A stretch of 19,470 bases of DNA from Coriobacteriaceae bacterium (lineage in GTDB: Bacteria > Actinomycetota > Coriobacteriia > Coriobacteriales > Eggerthellaceae), in assembly GCA_015062635.1 (NCBI GenBank), contig SUUF01000033.1, positions 1-19,470 of the forward strand. Direction: 5' to 3'. Numbering within the stretch: the stretch's first letter is position 1; the number at the start of each line of letters is the position of its first letter. Shown piece by piece: positions 7,503-14,792 of this stretch. The position numbers and the translations under genes are program-made. Below the pieces are notes generated by a model that was not told where the DNA came from, did no database searches, and saw only the letters and a list, made by a program, of their open reading frames with translations.

Positions 7503-9245
7503 GTGAGGCGCTTCGCCGGCATACGCGCGCAGGTGACCATCATCACCCTCGTGGTATGTGCATTGGCCATGGCTGGAGTGCTTGGCCTTACGGCTTACGC
7601 GGCGTGGTCATCGATGGAACACATCATCAACCAGTCGCTCGAGGAGCGGCTCGACCGCGCGCAAGAACTCGTTGTCCAGGGAGAATTCCAGCAGGCCATC
7701 GACCACGCGGGCATCGAGTTGCTCCAGGTCATCGACAAGAATGGCCATGTAATCGCATCGACGCCCAATATTCAGGGCTATTCGGCCATCAAGGGCGATG
7801 ATGACGACACGTACGAGGTCGACGACCTCGAGTTCGACGAGGACGATTTCGACGAGGATGACGTTGACGACGACGATGCGGTGCGCTTGCCGACATCGGG
7901 CGCAGGTGCCGGCTCCACCACGCGGCAACAGGCTGATGCCGACTCCGACGATGACGATTGGGATGATGCCGACGACGATTCTGCCGCTGGCAGATACGAC
8001 GGCGACGACGATGATGACGACGATGCGTATCGCGGGGGAAATGCCGGCGCCTCAGCAGATGCCGATGACGATGATGACGCTGACGATGCCGATGACGATG
8101 CGGATGATGACGCCGACGACGATGATGACGACCGTCCGGCTGCGAAGGCGAAGAAGCTCTCGTGGATTGCTGGCATCATCGGTCCCTCGATCGCGTATGC
8201 CGAAGAGCCGGTGGACGTCCATTCTGTCGTCGCGTCGAATGTGCTGGGAATCCCGGGTCCGTTCCTCGTGATGAAGCGCACCGTGGAGTCGCCTATCGGT
8301 GCGGTGACGCTTGCGGCCATGACCTCGCTTTCCCCCGCAGTCGAAACAGCACAGCGAACGGCCTATCTGGTCGCCATCTTGCTGTTGGCACTGCTGGTGC
8401 TCGCCGGGTTCTTCGCCTGGCACATGACGGGGCACACCCTGCGGCCGGTCGACCAGATGCGCCACGAGGTGGAGTCCATTTCGGCGCGTGACGTGCAAGG
8501 CCGCATCACGCCCCCGGCAAACGACCCCGACCTTTCGCGTTTGGCCATCACATTCAACGGCCTGCTCTCGCGTATTCAGGCATCGGTTGAAGAGCAGAAA
8601 CGATTCGTGTCGGACGCTTCGCATGAGCTCAAGAGCCCGATTGCCTCGATTGGCCTCATCCTCGAGACCCTGAAAAACCATCCGGAAAGCGTCGACCGCG
8701 TCGAGGCGCTTGCCGACCTGACCGCTGAAAACGCGCGTCTCTCGCAGATCGTGGGCGACTTGCTGGTGCTCGCTCGCCAAGACGAAGGGCGCCTGGCGGT
8801 GGAGTTCGTCCCCGTCGATTTCAACGACATGCTCTACGAAGAGGTCGCCTCGTTGCGTCAACGGCATCCGGTTAGCGTCGACGCGTCGGGCGTGCAGCCG
8901 GTCATCGGCGAGTGCGACCCGAAACTGTTGAGCCACGCGGTGCGCAATTTGCTCGATAACGCTGCCCGCTATGCAACATCGAAGGTGGCGGTATCGTGCC
9001 AAGAGATCGACGGGACGATACGCATCGTCGTGAGCGACGACGGCCCGGGTATTCCGCCGGAAGACCGCGAGCGCGTATTCGGCCGCTTCGTGCGTCTGGA
9101 AGAAGGCCGCGAGCGCAAGACCGGCAGCACGGGGCTCGGCCTTTCGGTGGTGCGCGGCAACGTCGAGCACCTAAATGGGCGCGTGTATTTCGCCGAGCCC
9201 GAGATCGGCGGCGCCACCGCCGTTATCGAATTGCCGCTGCGTTAG
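7503..9245 (+). CDS. Sensor histidine kinase with aspartate-rich extracytoplasmic domain
   Basis: This 580-aa membrane kinase starts at GTG 7503 with GGAGG overlapping the end of the regulator gene. The domain order is TM1 (about 11-35), external region (36-285), TM2 (about 286-308), HAMP (about 309-362), HisKA with phospho-acceptor H374 in DASHELKSP, then HATPase_c with N-box RNLLDNAARY (481-490), G1 DDGPGI (512-517) and G2 GSTGLGLS (541-548). Within the external region, residues 99-210 contain about 55 Asp and 4 Glu, encoded by GAY-rich triplet repeats. Two short gaps around AVRLPTSGAGAG and AYRGGNAGA interrupt the acidic run. A signal-peptide-like stretch (KKLSWIAGIIGPSIAYAEE, about 217-235) follows it. 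An acidic patch suggests sensing of divalent cations or cationic peptides, as in PhoQ, but this is inference. Confidence 0.9.
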   Translation: MRRFAGIRAQVTIITLVVCALAMAGVLGLTAYAAWSSMEHIINQSLEERLDRAQELVVQGEFQQAIDHAGIELLQVIDKNGHVIASTPNIQGYSAIKGDDDDTYEVDDLEFDEDDFDEDDVDDDDAVRLPTSGAGAGSTTRQQADADSDDDDWDDADDDSAAGRYDGDDDDDDDAYRGGNAGASADADDDDDADDADDDADDDADDDDDDRPAAKAKKLSWIAGIIGPSIAYAEEPVDVHSVVASNVLGIPGPFLVMKRTVESPIGAVTLAAMTSLSPAVETAQRTAYLVAILLLALLVLAGFFAWHMTGHTLRPVDQMRHEVESISARDVQGRITPPANDPDLSRLAITFNGLLSRIQASVEEQKRFVSDASHELKSPIASIGLILETLKNHPESVDRVEALADLTAENARLSQIVGDLLVLARQDEGRLAVEFVPVDFNDMLYEEVASLRQRHPVSVDASGVQPVIGECDPKLLSHAVRNLLDNAARYATSKVAVSCQEIDGTIRIVVSDDGPGIPPEDRERVFGRFVRLEEGRERKTGSTGLGLSVVRGNVEHLNGRVYFAEPEIGGATAVIELPLR

Positions 9246-9296
9246 GGCGACGCTTTCCAGATAGTGTCCTGTGACGCCCCCGTGATTCGCTGCGCG

Positions 9297-9305
9297 TGGT
9301 AGAAT
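9297..9305 (+). promoter_or_regulatory. Candidate extended -10 promoter for the purine permease-apt operon
   Basis: TGGTAGAAT gives an extended -10 (TGnTAGAAT) about 44 nt before the permease start. No clear -35 is visible. The leader would be too short for a purine riboswitch. Confidence 0.4.
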
Positions 9306-9348
9306 TCCCGGCGTAAGCCCAATCGAAGCTGGATTTGGGGGTTTGGGC

Positions 9349-10665
9349 GTGGATAAGTTCTTCAAGATTTCCGAACGTGGCAGCACCGTAGGGCGCGAGG
9401 TCATCGGCGGCCTCACGACGTTCTTGGCGATGGCCTACATCATCGCCGTGAACCCGGCCATCCTCGTGGATGCGGGCATCCCGTTCGAGGCGGCGCTCAC
9501 GGCCACATGCTTCGGCGCAGCCGTTATGACCATCATGATGGGCCTTATCGCGAACCGGCCGCTTGCACTGGCGGCAGGTATGGGCATCAACGCCATCGTC
9601 GCGTACACGCTGGTGCTCGGGCAAGGCGTCGACTGGCGCGTCGCCATGAGCGTGGTGCTGCTCGAAGGTGTGGTCATCCTCATTTTGGTGCTGTGTGGCC
9701 TGCGTAAACGCATCATGCACGCCATACCGGTCGATATCCGCCTGGCTATCGGCATCGGCATCGGGTTGTTCATCGCGTTCATCGGGCTTAAGGGCGGCGG
9801 CATCATCGCCGATAGCGAGTCGACGTTCATCACGGTGGGCGCGCTCACCTCGCCGGTGTGCATCGTCTCGATTTGCTCCATCGTGCTCGCCATCGTGTTG
9901 ACGGTCATGAAGGTTCCCGGCGCATTGCTCCTTTCGATCATCCTCGCCACCATCATCGGCGTGCCGCTCGGCGTGACCACCGTTCCCACCGAGTGGAATT
10001 TCGGCCTCGACTTCTCGACCTTCGGGGCGCCATTGCAAATGGACCCGAACACCAACGGCATTGCGCTGTTAACGGTTTTCGCCCAGCCCGCGCTGCTGCT
10101 TGCCGTGTTTGCCTTGCTGATGAGCGACTTCTTCGACACCATGGGCACGGTCGTGGCCGTGGGCAAGCAGGGCGACTTCCTCGATGAGCGCGGCGATGTC
10201 GACAACATCCAGTCCATCCTGACCATCGACTCCATCGGCGCGATTCTCGGCGGCTTCATGGGCGCGAGCTCCCAAACGACGTTCGTCGAGTCGGCATCGG
10301 GTGCGGCGGCAGGTGCCCGCACGGGCCTGTCGAGCATCATCGTCGGCTTGCTGTTCTTCGTGTTCGCATTTTTCGCGCCTATCGTCGGCATGGTCTCGGG
10401 GTCGGCCACCTGCGGTGCCCTCACCGTGGTGGGTTACCTGATGATGACGAGCATCGGCGACATCGATTGGTCGCGCATCGAGCTGGCATTCCCCTCGTTC
10501 CTTATCGTCATCGTCATCCCGTTCACCTATTCCATCACGAACGGCATTGGCATGGGGTTCATCTCGTATGTCCTCATCATGGTCGTGACGGGTAGGGCGA
10601 AGGACGTGAAGCCGCTCATGTGGGCCGCCTCGCTCGCTTTCCTCGCGATGTTCATTTTCACGTAA
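9349..10665 (+). CDS. NCS2-type purine permease (AzgA/COG2252-like)
   Basis: This is a multi-spanning permease of 438 aa from GTG 9349 (MDKFFKISERG); a TTG two codons earlier is possible but the GTG matches the usual family N-terminus. The sequence shows the AzgA-type opening GLTTFLAMAYIIAVNPAIL (21-39), the conserved GMGINAIVAYT (77-87), and the substrate-site region DFFDTMGT (about 260-267). About 12-14 hydrophobic helices span the rest. AzgA-branch proteins import adenine, guanine or hypoxanthine with protons. The gene is followed 42 nt later by adenine phosphoribosyltransferase, which supports adenine or another purine base as substrate. Exact specificity cannot be read from sequence. Confidence 0.87.
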   Translation: MDKFFKISERGSTVGREVIGGLTTFLAMAYIIAVNPAILVDAGIPFEAALTATCFGAAVMTIMMGLIANRPLALAAGMGINAIVAYTLVLGQGVDWRVAMSVVLLEGVVILILVLCGLRKRIMHAIPVDIRLAIGIGIGLFIAFIGLKGGGIIADSESTFITVGALTSPVCIVSICSIVLAIVLTVMKVPGALLLSIILATIIGVPLGVTTVPTEWNFGLDFSTFGAPLQMDPNTNGIALLTVFAQPALLLAVFALLMSDFFDTMGTVVAVGKQGDFLDERGDVDNIQSILTIDSIGAILGGFMGASSQTTFVESASGAAAGARTGLSSIIVGLLFFVFAFFAPIVGMVSGSATCGALTVVGYLMMTSIGDIDWSRIELAFPSFLIVIVIPFTYSITNGIGMGFISYVLIMVVTGRAKDVKPLMWAASLAFLAMFIFT

Positions 10666-10707
10666 GCCACAAGGCAGTTGGAACCACCGGATAGAAAGCA
10701 GATTCCC

Positions 10708-11241
10708 ATGCCAAGCTTCGATTACAACTCCCTCATCATCGACATCCCCGATTACCCGAAGCCGGGTGTTGTTTTCAAGGACATCACGCCGCTGCTGGCC
10801 GATGCGGCGGGTTTCAACGCCGTCACGCATGCCATTGCCGACCATTTCCGCTTCTATGGCGTGTCCAAGGTCATCGGCGCCGAGGCGCGTGGCTTCATGG
10901 TGGGCGCTCCGGTCGCGCACGAGCTGGGGGCCGGTTTCGTACCCGCGCGCAAGCCGGGCAAGCTTCCGCGCGAAGTCGTGGAAGAAGAGTACGATTTGGA
11001 ATACGGCACTGCGACGCTGCAGATCCACAAGGATTCGCTTGGCCCGGGCGACCGCGTGATAGTCGTGGACGACCTGGTGGCTACGGGCGGCACGATGGTC
11101 GCGCAGATGGACCTGGTTCGCAGCCTGGGTGCCGAGCTCGTGGGCATCGCCTGCCTGATGGAGCTCGAGTTCCTGCATCCGCGCGATATCCTGGCGAAGG
11201 CCGATGCGCCCGAGTTGTATTCGATCGTTAAGGTGAAGTAA
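10708..11241 (+). CDS. apt: Adenine phosphoribosyltransferase
   Basis: This 177-aa cytosolic enzyme converts adenine and PRPP to AMP and pyrophosphate. The start at ATG 10708 (MPSFDYNSLI) fits the family N-terminus. An in-frame TTG at 10678 would add ten residues that family members lack. Visible motifs are the IPDYPKPGVVFKDITPLL segment near the N-terminus, GAEARGFMVGAPVAHELG, the base-binding RKPGKLP loop, and the PRPP motif VVDDLVATGGT (about 117-127). The ribosome site is weak (AGAAAG), consistent with translation coupled to the permease upstream. The pair forms a purine salvage operon that ends at the terminator at 11284-11320. Confidence 0.95.
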   Translation: MPSFDYNSLIIDIPDYPKPGVVFKDITPLLADAAGFNAVTHAIADHFRFYGVSKVIGAEARGFMVGAPVAHELGAGFVPARKPGKLPREVVEEEYDLEYGTATLQIHKDSLGPGDRVIVVDDLVATGGTMVAQMDLVRSLGAELVGIACLMELEFLHPRDILAKADAPELYSIVKVK

Positions 11242-11283
11242 GCGTTTTACGCGAACGATTTGGCTGCAGGGCCCGCCCTGCAT

Positions 11284-11320
11284 CGAGAAGCGCCCCGCAA
11301 TGAGGCGCTTCTCGCGTTTT
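11284..11320 (+). terminator. Intrinsic terminator after apt
   Basis: CGAGAAGCGCC (11284-11294) pairs with GGCGCTTCTCG (11304-11314) and is followed by CGTTTT. It separates apt from the convergent trpB2. Confidence 0.85.
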
Positions 11321-11344
11321 CGGCATGTGTGGTGGGCGATTCCT

Positions 11345-12760
11345 CTAGGCCAGGGGAAGGCCTCCGGCTTGCTGGACGCCGGGGACGGCGGGGATGGTCG
11401 CGAATCCGCGTTCGAGGTCGTCGTCGGTGGGGATGGTGTCGACCATCTTCCCGGCGTTATAGGCGTCGTAGGCGGTCATGTCGAAATAACCAGTGCCCGT
11501 CAGCCCGAAGAGGATGACTTTCTCCTCGCCGGTTTCCTTGCATTTCAGGGCCTCGTCGATGGCCACGCGAATGGCATGCGCGCTTTCCGGCGCAGGTAAG
11601 ATGGTTTCGAGCTTCGCAAACTGCTCGGCGGCGGCGAAGACGTCGGTTTGCTTCACGGCGACGGCGTCCATGTAGCCGTCGTGCTTGAGCTTGGAGATAA
11701 TCGGGCTCATGCCGTGATATCGAAGGCCGCCGGCATGGTCGGGGCTCGGGATGAATCCGTTGCCGAGCGTGTACATCTTCACGAGCGGGCAGGTTTGGCC
11801 GGTGTCCGCGAAATCGTAGGCGTACCGGCCGCGCGTGAGGCTCGGGCAGCTGGCAGGTTCGACCGCGATGAACTGGGTGTCGGGATGTTCGCCGGTGATC
11901 TTGTCGCGCATGAAGGGCGCGATGAGCCCGCCGAGATTCGAGCCGCCGCCGGCGCATCCGATGACGATGTCGGGATATTCGCCAAGTTCCGAGAGCGCCT
12001 CGTAGCTTTCAAGGCCGACCACCGATTGATGCAACACCACCTGGTTCAACACGCTGCCCAGCTGGTAGCGGCCCTTGTTTTCCGGAACGTTCAGCGCCCG
12101 CTCGACCGCCTCCGAGATGGCGGTGCCAAGCGAGCCCGTGCGGTTTTCCTCGCGCTCGAGCATCTTGCGGCCGATGGCGGTCTGGTCGGATGGCGAGGGG
12201 GTCACGTTTGCCCCGTAGGTTTGCATCACCGTGCGGCGGAAGGGTTTCTGCTCGTAAGAGGCGCGCACCATGAACACGTCGCAGTCAAGCCCGAAATGAG
12301 CGGCGGCTTCCGAGAGGGCGGTTCCCCATTGACCGGCGCCGGTTTCGGTGGTGATGGTGCTCAGGCCTTGCTGTTGCGCGTAATAGGCTTGCGCGAGAGC
12401 CGAATTGAGCTTGTGGGAACCCGAGGTGTTGTTGCCCTCGAACTTGTAGTAGATCTTCGCGGGCGTGTCCAAGGCGGCTTCGAGGTTATAGGCGCGGCAA
12501 AGCGGGCTCGGGCGGTATACGCGGTACATCTCGCGCACGCCTTCGGGGATGTCGATGTAGGGCGTGTCGTTGTCGAGTTCCTGGCGCACGAGCTCCTCGG
12601 CGAACACGGGGGCAAGGTGCTCGAACTGAGCGACGGTGCCATCGGGCAAGCGCATGGGCTCGGGCTTTTCGGGCATGTCGGCGCGCAGATTGTAGTACTG
12701 CGTGGGAATCTGCCCTTCGCGCAGGTACAGGCGGTACGGCTGGGTTGCGTTCTCGGTCAT
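11345..12760 (-). CDS. trpB: Tryptophan synthase beta-like protein TrpB2
   Basis: This 471-aa PLP enzyme is of the TrpB2 type (COG1350). It is longer than classical TrpB (about 400 aa) and carries the N-terminal extension seen in that branch. The PLP lysine is K117 in NNTSGSHKLNSA, substrate loop ETGAGQWG is at 140-147, and the phosphate-binding GGGSN is at 271-275. The family condenses indole with serine (or phosphoserine in some archaea) to make tryptophan. It starts at ATG 12760 with AAGGAG about 9 nt upstream. No trpA or other trp genes are nearby. The T-box leader with a Trp-type specifier directly upstream supports a role in tryptophan supply, probably by salvage of indole. Catalytic residues are intact. 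Confidence 0.92.
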   Translation of the reverse strand: MTENATQPYRLYLREGQIPTQYYNLRADMPEKPEPMRLPDGTVAQFEHLAPVFAEELVRQELDNDTPYIDIPEGVREMYRVYRPSPLCRAYNLEAALDTPAKIYYKFEGNNTSGSHKLNSALAQAYYAQQQGLSTITTETGAGQWGTALSEAAAHFGLDCDVFMVRASYEQKPFRRTVMQTYGANVTPSPSDQTAIGRKMLEREENRTGSLGTAISEAVERALNVPENKGRYQLGSVLNQVVLHQSVVGLESYEALSELGEYPDIVIGCAGGGSNLGGLIAPFMRDKITGEHPDTQFIAVEPASCPSLTRGRYAYDFADTGQTCPLVKMYTLGNGFIPSPDHAGGLRYHGMSPIISKLKHDGYMDAVAVKQTDVFAAAEQFAKLETILPAPESAHAIRVAIDEALKCKETGEEKVILFGLTGTGYFDMTAYDAYNAGKMVDTIPTDDDLERGFATIPAVPGVQQAGGLPLA

Positions 12761-12841
12761 TTCTCTTCGCTCCTTTCGCCCCGTGGGGCTTGTCGTGCGG
12801 GCCGCCCTGTCGGGAGGCCGCCCGTCTTGTCAATCGAGGAG

Positions 12842-13104
12842 GGAGAGAAAAAGCCCGTCCTCGATTCCTTGCGGACTCAAGGACGGGCTTCGAAATACGA
12901 GGCTCGCGGTGCCACCTTGATTCACGGTTTCCCGTGCGCTTAGCGGAATGCCGACACATTCCCGGCTGTGACGTCGCCTACACGTCGCGGCATTTCCGCC
13001 GCGCCCTCGGTGGCCCATTTGCCGGATTGCCGCTGCCCGGATCTCAGCTCCCCAGGCTCTCTGTGAGCACATCTTCCGACGTTACTTCCACGTCATCGGT
13101 TTAG
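12842..13104 (-). ncRNA. T-box leader (tRNA-Trp responsive) upstream of trpB2
   Basis: Read on the minus strand, the leader contains the AGAGAGC stem I element, then CAAATGGGCC where TGG can be the Trp specifier codon. The T-box sequence GGTGGCACCGCG is at 12916-12905. The TGGC bulge would pair with the GCCA end of tRNA-Trp, whose discriminator is G. A terminator follows (12890-12846: AAGCCCGTCC paired with GGACGGGCTT then TTTT), 86 nt before the trpB2 start. In the known mechanism, uncharged tRNA-Trp stabilises the antiterminator and allows trpB2 transcription. Specifier assignment is by eye and should be checked by folding. Confidence 0.88.
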
Positions 13105-13110
13105 CGTAGC

Positions 13111-13138
13111 AGTTTAGCCGACTAAAGCGTCTTGTCAA
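13111..13138 (-). promoter_or_regulatory. Promoter of the T-box-trpB2 unit
   Basis: On the minus strand a perfect -35 TTGACA (13138-13133) is followed after 16 nt by TAAACT (13116-13111), placing the start of transcription near 13104. Confidence 0.65.
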
Positions 13139-13233
13139 GTGGTTTTTCGAGGTGTCGTTTACGTGCGGGCTTGCTGCTCTTGGCCCCTGGCTTCCTCTGC
13201 CATGTCGGCTCCTTCCCGCCCTTTCCGGGCATG

Positions 13234-13255
13234 AAAAAGGGCGCTTTCCGCGCCC
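13234..13255 (-). terminator. Intrinsic terminator T1 in the gene-free stretch
   Basis: GGGCGC (13239-13244) pairs with GCGCCC (13250-13255); on the minus strand it is followed by TTTTTCAT. Confidence 0.65.
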
Positions 13256-13289
13256 GTGGTCAGTTGCGGGGGGTGTTTGCCCCGCATAT

Positions 13290-13314
13290 GAAAAAAGCGC
13301 CCCGAAGGACGCTT
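13290..13314 (-). terminator. Intrinsic terminator T2 in the gene-free stretch
   Basis: Minus-strand AAGCGTCC-TTCG-GGGCGCTT hairpin (13314-13295) is followed by T's and CAT. It has the same style as T1 and T3-T5. Confidence 0.65.
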
Positions 13315-13348
13315 GATTCCGAAATGAAATGCGGTGTTTCTGGTAACG

Positions 13349-13373
13349 AAAAACGCCCCTGAGCAGGGGTGTT
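13349..13373 (-). terminator. Intrinsic terminator T3 (repeat copy A)
   Basis: AACGCCCCT pairs with AGGGGTGTT around a GAGC loop; minus-strand read-out ends in TTTTTCG. Confidence 0.65.
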
Positions 13374-13521
13374 GAACGTTCATGGTGGGCGATGAGGGAT
13401 TTGCACGCATCCGCTTCGCGGATCCGCCGGCCTGCGCCCCGCTTCGCGGTGCTCGGCCCCAAAATGCCCGCTGGGCATTTTGCCCCGAAGGGTTCAAATC
13501 CATGCGGTGTTTCCGATAATG

Positions 13522-13545
13522 AAAACGCCCCTGGTTAGGGGCGTT
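13522..13545 (-). terminator. Intrinsic terminator T4 (repeat copy B)
   Basis: AACGCCCCT (13524-13532) pairs with AGGGGCGTT (13537-13545) around a GGTT loop; minus-strand read-out ends in TTTTCAT. Confidence 0.65.
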
Positions 13546-13694
13546 GTGTGAACATGGTGGGCGATGAGGGATTTGCGCGCATCCGCTTCGCGGATCCGCC
13601 GGCCTGCGCCCCGCTTCGCGGTGCTCGGCCTCGAGATGCCCACAGGGCATCTCGACCCTCGCGGGTTCAAATCCCTGTGGTGTTATCAGTAATG

Positions 13695-13719
13695 AAAAAC
13701 GCCCCTGAGTAGGGGCGTT
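13695..13719 (-). terminator. Intrinsic terminator T5, original tRNA-Val terminator next to attL
   Basis: AACGCCCCT (13698-13706) pairs with AGGGGCGTT (13711-13719); minus-strand read-out ends in TTTTTCATT. It lies 8 bp outside attL, so before integration it would have ended the tRNA-Val transcript. Confidence 0.75.
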
Positions 13720-13726
13720 TCGTGTT

Positions 13727-13773
13727 CATGGTGGGCGATGAGGGATTTGAACCCCCGACCCACTGCTTGTAAG
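13727..13773. repeat. attL: 47-bp direct repeat of the tRNA-Val 3' part
   Basis: The 47 bp from CATGGTGGGCGATGAGGG to GCTTGTAAG are identical to 19183-19229, and sequences diverge on both sides. The repeat spans the tRNA from the anticodon loop through the CCA end. This is the standard mark of tyrosine-integrase insertion into a tRNA 3' end. Confidence 0.95.
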
Positions 13774-13881
13774 CTAGGCCGGGTGGCGAAACCAGCCGAA
13801 ATGGCTCGAAGCCATACGCGCAGGTAAAAGCGATAATCCCGAAGCCAAGCGCAACCACGTAAAACCTCGAATCTTGCAGCG

Positions 13882-13912
13882 ATTTGCTCACGATTTGCTC
13901 ACGATTTGCTCA
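13882..13912 (+). repeat. Left arm: three ATTTGCTCA direct repeats
   Basis: ATTTGCTCA occurs at 13882, 13893 and 13904, period 11 bp, about 110 bp inside attL. The same 9-mer occurs twice with the same period near attR (19107, 19118). These are probable arm-type binding sites for the integrase N-terminal domain. Confidence 0.75.
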
Positions 13913-13924
13913 GGCTTTCGAGCA

Positions 13925-13962
13925 TGAAAAAGAGGACCCCCGGCATCTGTTCGGGGGTCCTC
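13925..13962 (-). terminator. Intrinsic terminator of the element's minus-strand operon
   Basis: GAGGACCCCCG (13932-13942) pairs with CGGGGGTCCTC (13952-13962); minus-strand read-out ends in TTTTTCATG. It lies 63 nt past the last gene of the operon. Confidence 0.85.
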
Positions 13963-14025
13963 ATCGGTATGGCCGCGCGCCGTAGGAAGGAAGGGAATGC
14001 GCGGGCCAATCGGGATTGCGTGCGC

Positions 14026-14280
14026 TCAGTATCGCTTGCCCTGGTACGTGACCTCCGAAGGGTCTACGGCCTCGCCGCGATTGTCGAAGTAGCCGCCGCA
14101 TCTGAGGCAGCGGTGGAACGAGCGCGTGTTCTGGCCGCGCTCGTCGCACTCGGAGCGGATGTACTGCGTCCGGGCATCAGGCGCGCACCACGGGCAAGGG
14201 GCCTCGGGCGTGGAAACCGTGACGCCCCGCCATTCGGTCGGTTTAACCGCGCATGATTCCTGGGTGTCTTGCCATGCCAT
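14026..14280 (-). CDS. Small Cys4 zinc-ribbon-like protein of the element
   Basis: This 84-aa protein has no family I recognise. Two CxxC pairs, CPWC (29-32) and CLRC (58-61) followed by GGYFDNRGE, suggest a zinc ribbon. It is the last gene of the element operon and starts directly after the preceding stop (TAG-ATG), with AAGGAGG upstream. It is followed by the operon terminator. The tail PSEVTYQGKRY is polar. A role in nucleic-acid or protein contacts is plausible but not shown. Confidence 0.65.
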   Translation of the reverse strand: MAWQDTQESCAVKPTEWRGVTVSTPEAPCPWCAPDARTQYIRSECDERGQNTRSFHRCLRCGGYFDNRGEAVDPSEVTYQGKRY

Positions 14281-14478
14281 CTACATCGCCTCCTTGCCGT
14301 ACCACGTCGCAACGGGGTTGCCGTAGAGGTCCTGCTGCCTCTTGCGCAGCAGCTCCCGGATTGCGGGGTCTGGTCGTAGCTCCTCGGGGATGCTCTCCCG
14401 GCGCTCAAGCTCAGCCGTGTAGGCGGCTATGGTCGCTTTAAGCTCCGCATCGCTCTTACCCTTGATGTTCTCGGTCAT
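14281..14478 (-). CDS. Small hypothetical protein of the element
   Basis: This 65-aa charged, helical protein (KSDAELKATIAAYTAELERRESIPEEL) has a possible short coiled coil in residues 8-29. Its start overlaps the preceding stop by 4 nt (ATGA), indicating translational coupling in the element operon. I do not recognise a family. Confidence 0.6.
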   Translation of the reverse strand: MTENIKGKSDAELKATIAAYTAELERRESIPEELRPDPAIRELLRKRQQDLYGNPVATWYGKEAM

Positions 14479-14792
14479 GCCGTTCTCCTATCTATGCTCT
14501 CTCGCTCTTTCCTAAGCCTCGCGTGTATCGCGTCGGCATCGTCAATCGTGTGATGAGGTGCCGCCCTGGCCTTGCACTCCTCGTCGGTCATGCGCCTGGG
14601 GATGCCTAGGTCGAAGTCCACGACCTTGGCTCCCATGCGCTCGCCGTATGGCGTGAGCTGCCCGGGTGCGAGCAGATGCAGGTGTCCCTGCTCGTCGGTG
14701 TAGCGGTTCGGGTGGTTCGGGTGGTCGGGCCTGTAGTACATCGCGCCGCCCGCCTCCACGGCCTCCAAGCGTTTCGTCAGACGCTCATACAT
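14475..14792 (-). CDS. Hypothetical protein of the element
   Basis: This 105-aa protein has no recognised domain. Its N-terminus MYERLTKRLEAVEAGGAMYY is helical. The middle is rich in His, Pro and Asn (RPDHPNHPNRY), and the C-terminus is charged (DADAIHARLRKERESIDRR). The start overlaps the end of the terminase-small-subunit-like gene by 8 nt, with GAGGAGG upstream. Its position straight after a terS-like gene is where packaging-interference genes sit in some phage satellites, but no sequence similarity to these is evident to me. Confidence 0.6.
   Translation of the reverse strand: MYERLTKRLEAVEAGGAMYYRPDHPNHPNRYTDEQGHLHLLAPGQLTPYGERMGAKVVDFDLGIPRRMTDEECKARAAPHHTIDDADAIHARLRKERESIDRRTA

Larger units (their letters stand above)
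13329..13773. repeat. 173-bp tandem repeats (two full copies plus a partial) carrying tRNA-Val 3' fragments
   Basis: Copy A (13329-13501) and copy B (13502-13674) are both exactly 173 bp and closely similar. A third copy (from 13675) matches up to the tRNA fragment and then continues as attL. Each copy holds, on the plus strand, a GGTGTT segment, a terminator hairpin (AACGCCCCT...AGGGGCGTT), CATGGTGGGCGATGAGGG plus ATTTG from the tRNA-Val 3' end, two CCGCTTCGCGG hairpins, a variable long hairpin, and GGGTTCAAATCC. The GGATTTG and CAAATCC ends can pair, closing the structure. This fills most of the 620-bp gap between the trpB2 promoter and attL, in which I see no credible gene. Confidence 0.85.

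Noticed and set aside
7778..8320. Serine-rich open frame opposite the kinase acidic region
   Set aside because: Poly-Ser/Ala is just the reverse complement of the GAY repeats coding for aspartate.
9246..9348. Purine riboswitch ahead of the permease
   Set aside because: The leader after the likely promoter is under 45 nt and lacks the purine aptamer loops.
13082..13650. Two overlapping minus-strand frames (126 and 163 aa) in the repeat region
   Set aside because: They run through terminator hairpins and the 173-bp repeats and share repeat-derived peptide; there is no domain. Proteins of this kind are probable misannotations of repeats.
13329..13773. CRISPR array
   Set aside because: The units are 173 bp with almost no spacer-like variation, contain tRNA and terminator parts, and no cas gene is nearby.
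13727..13800. A second tRNA-Val gene at the left att site
   Set aside because: Only the 3' part from the anticodon loop is present; the 5' half differs and cannot fold as a tRNA.
13667..13891. 74-aa minus-strand frame crossing attL
   Set aside because: It spans the att core and a terminator, has no ribosome site or domain, and would be a junction artefact.
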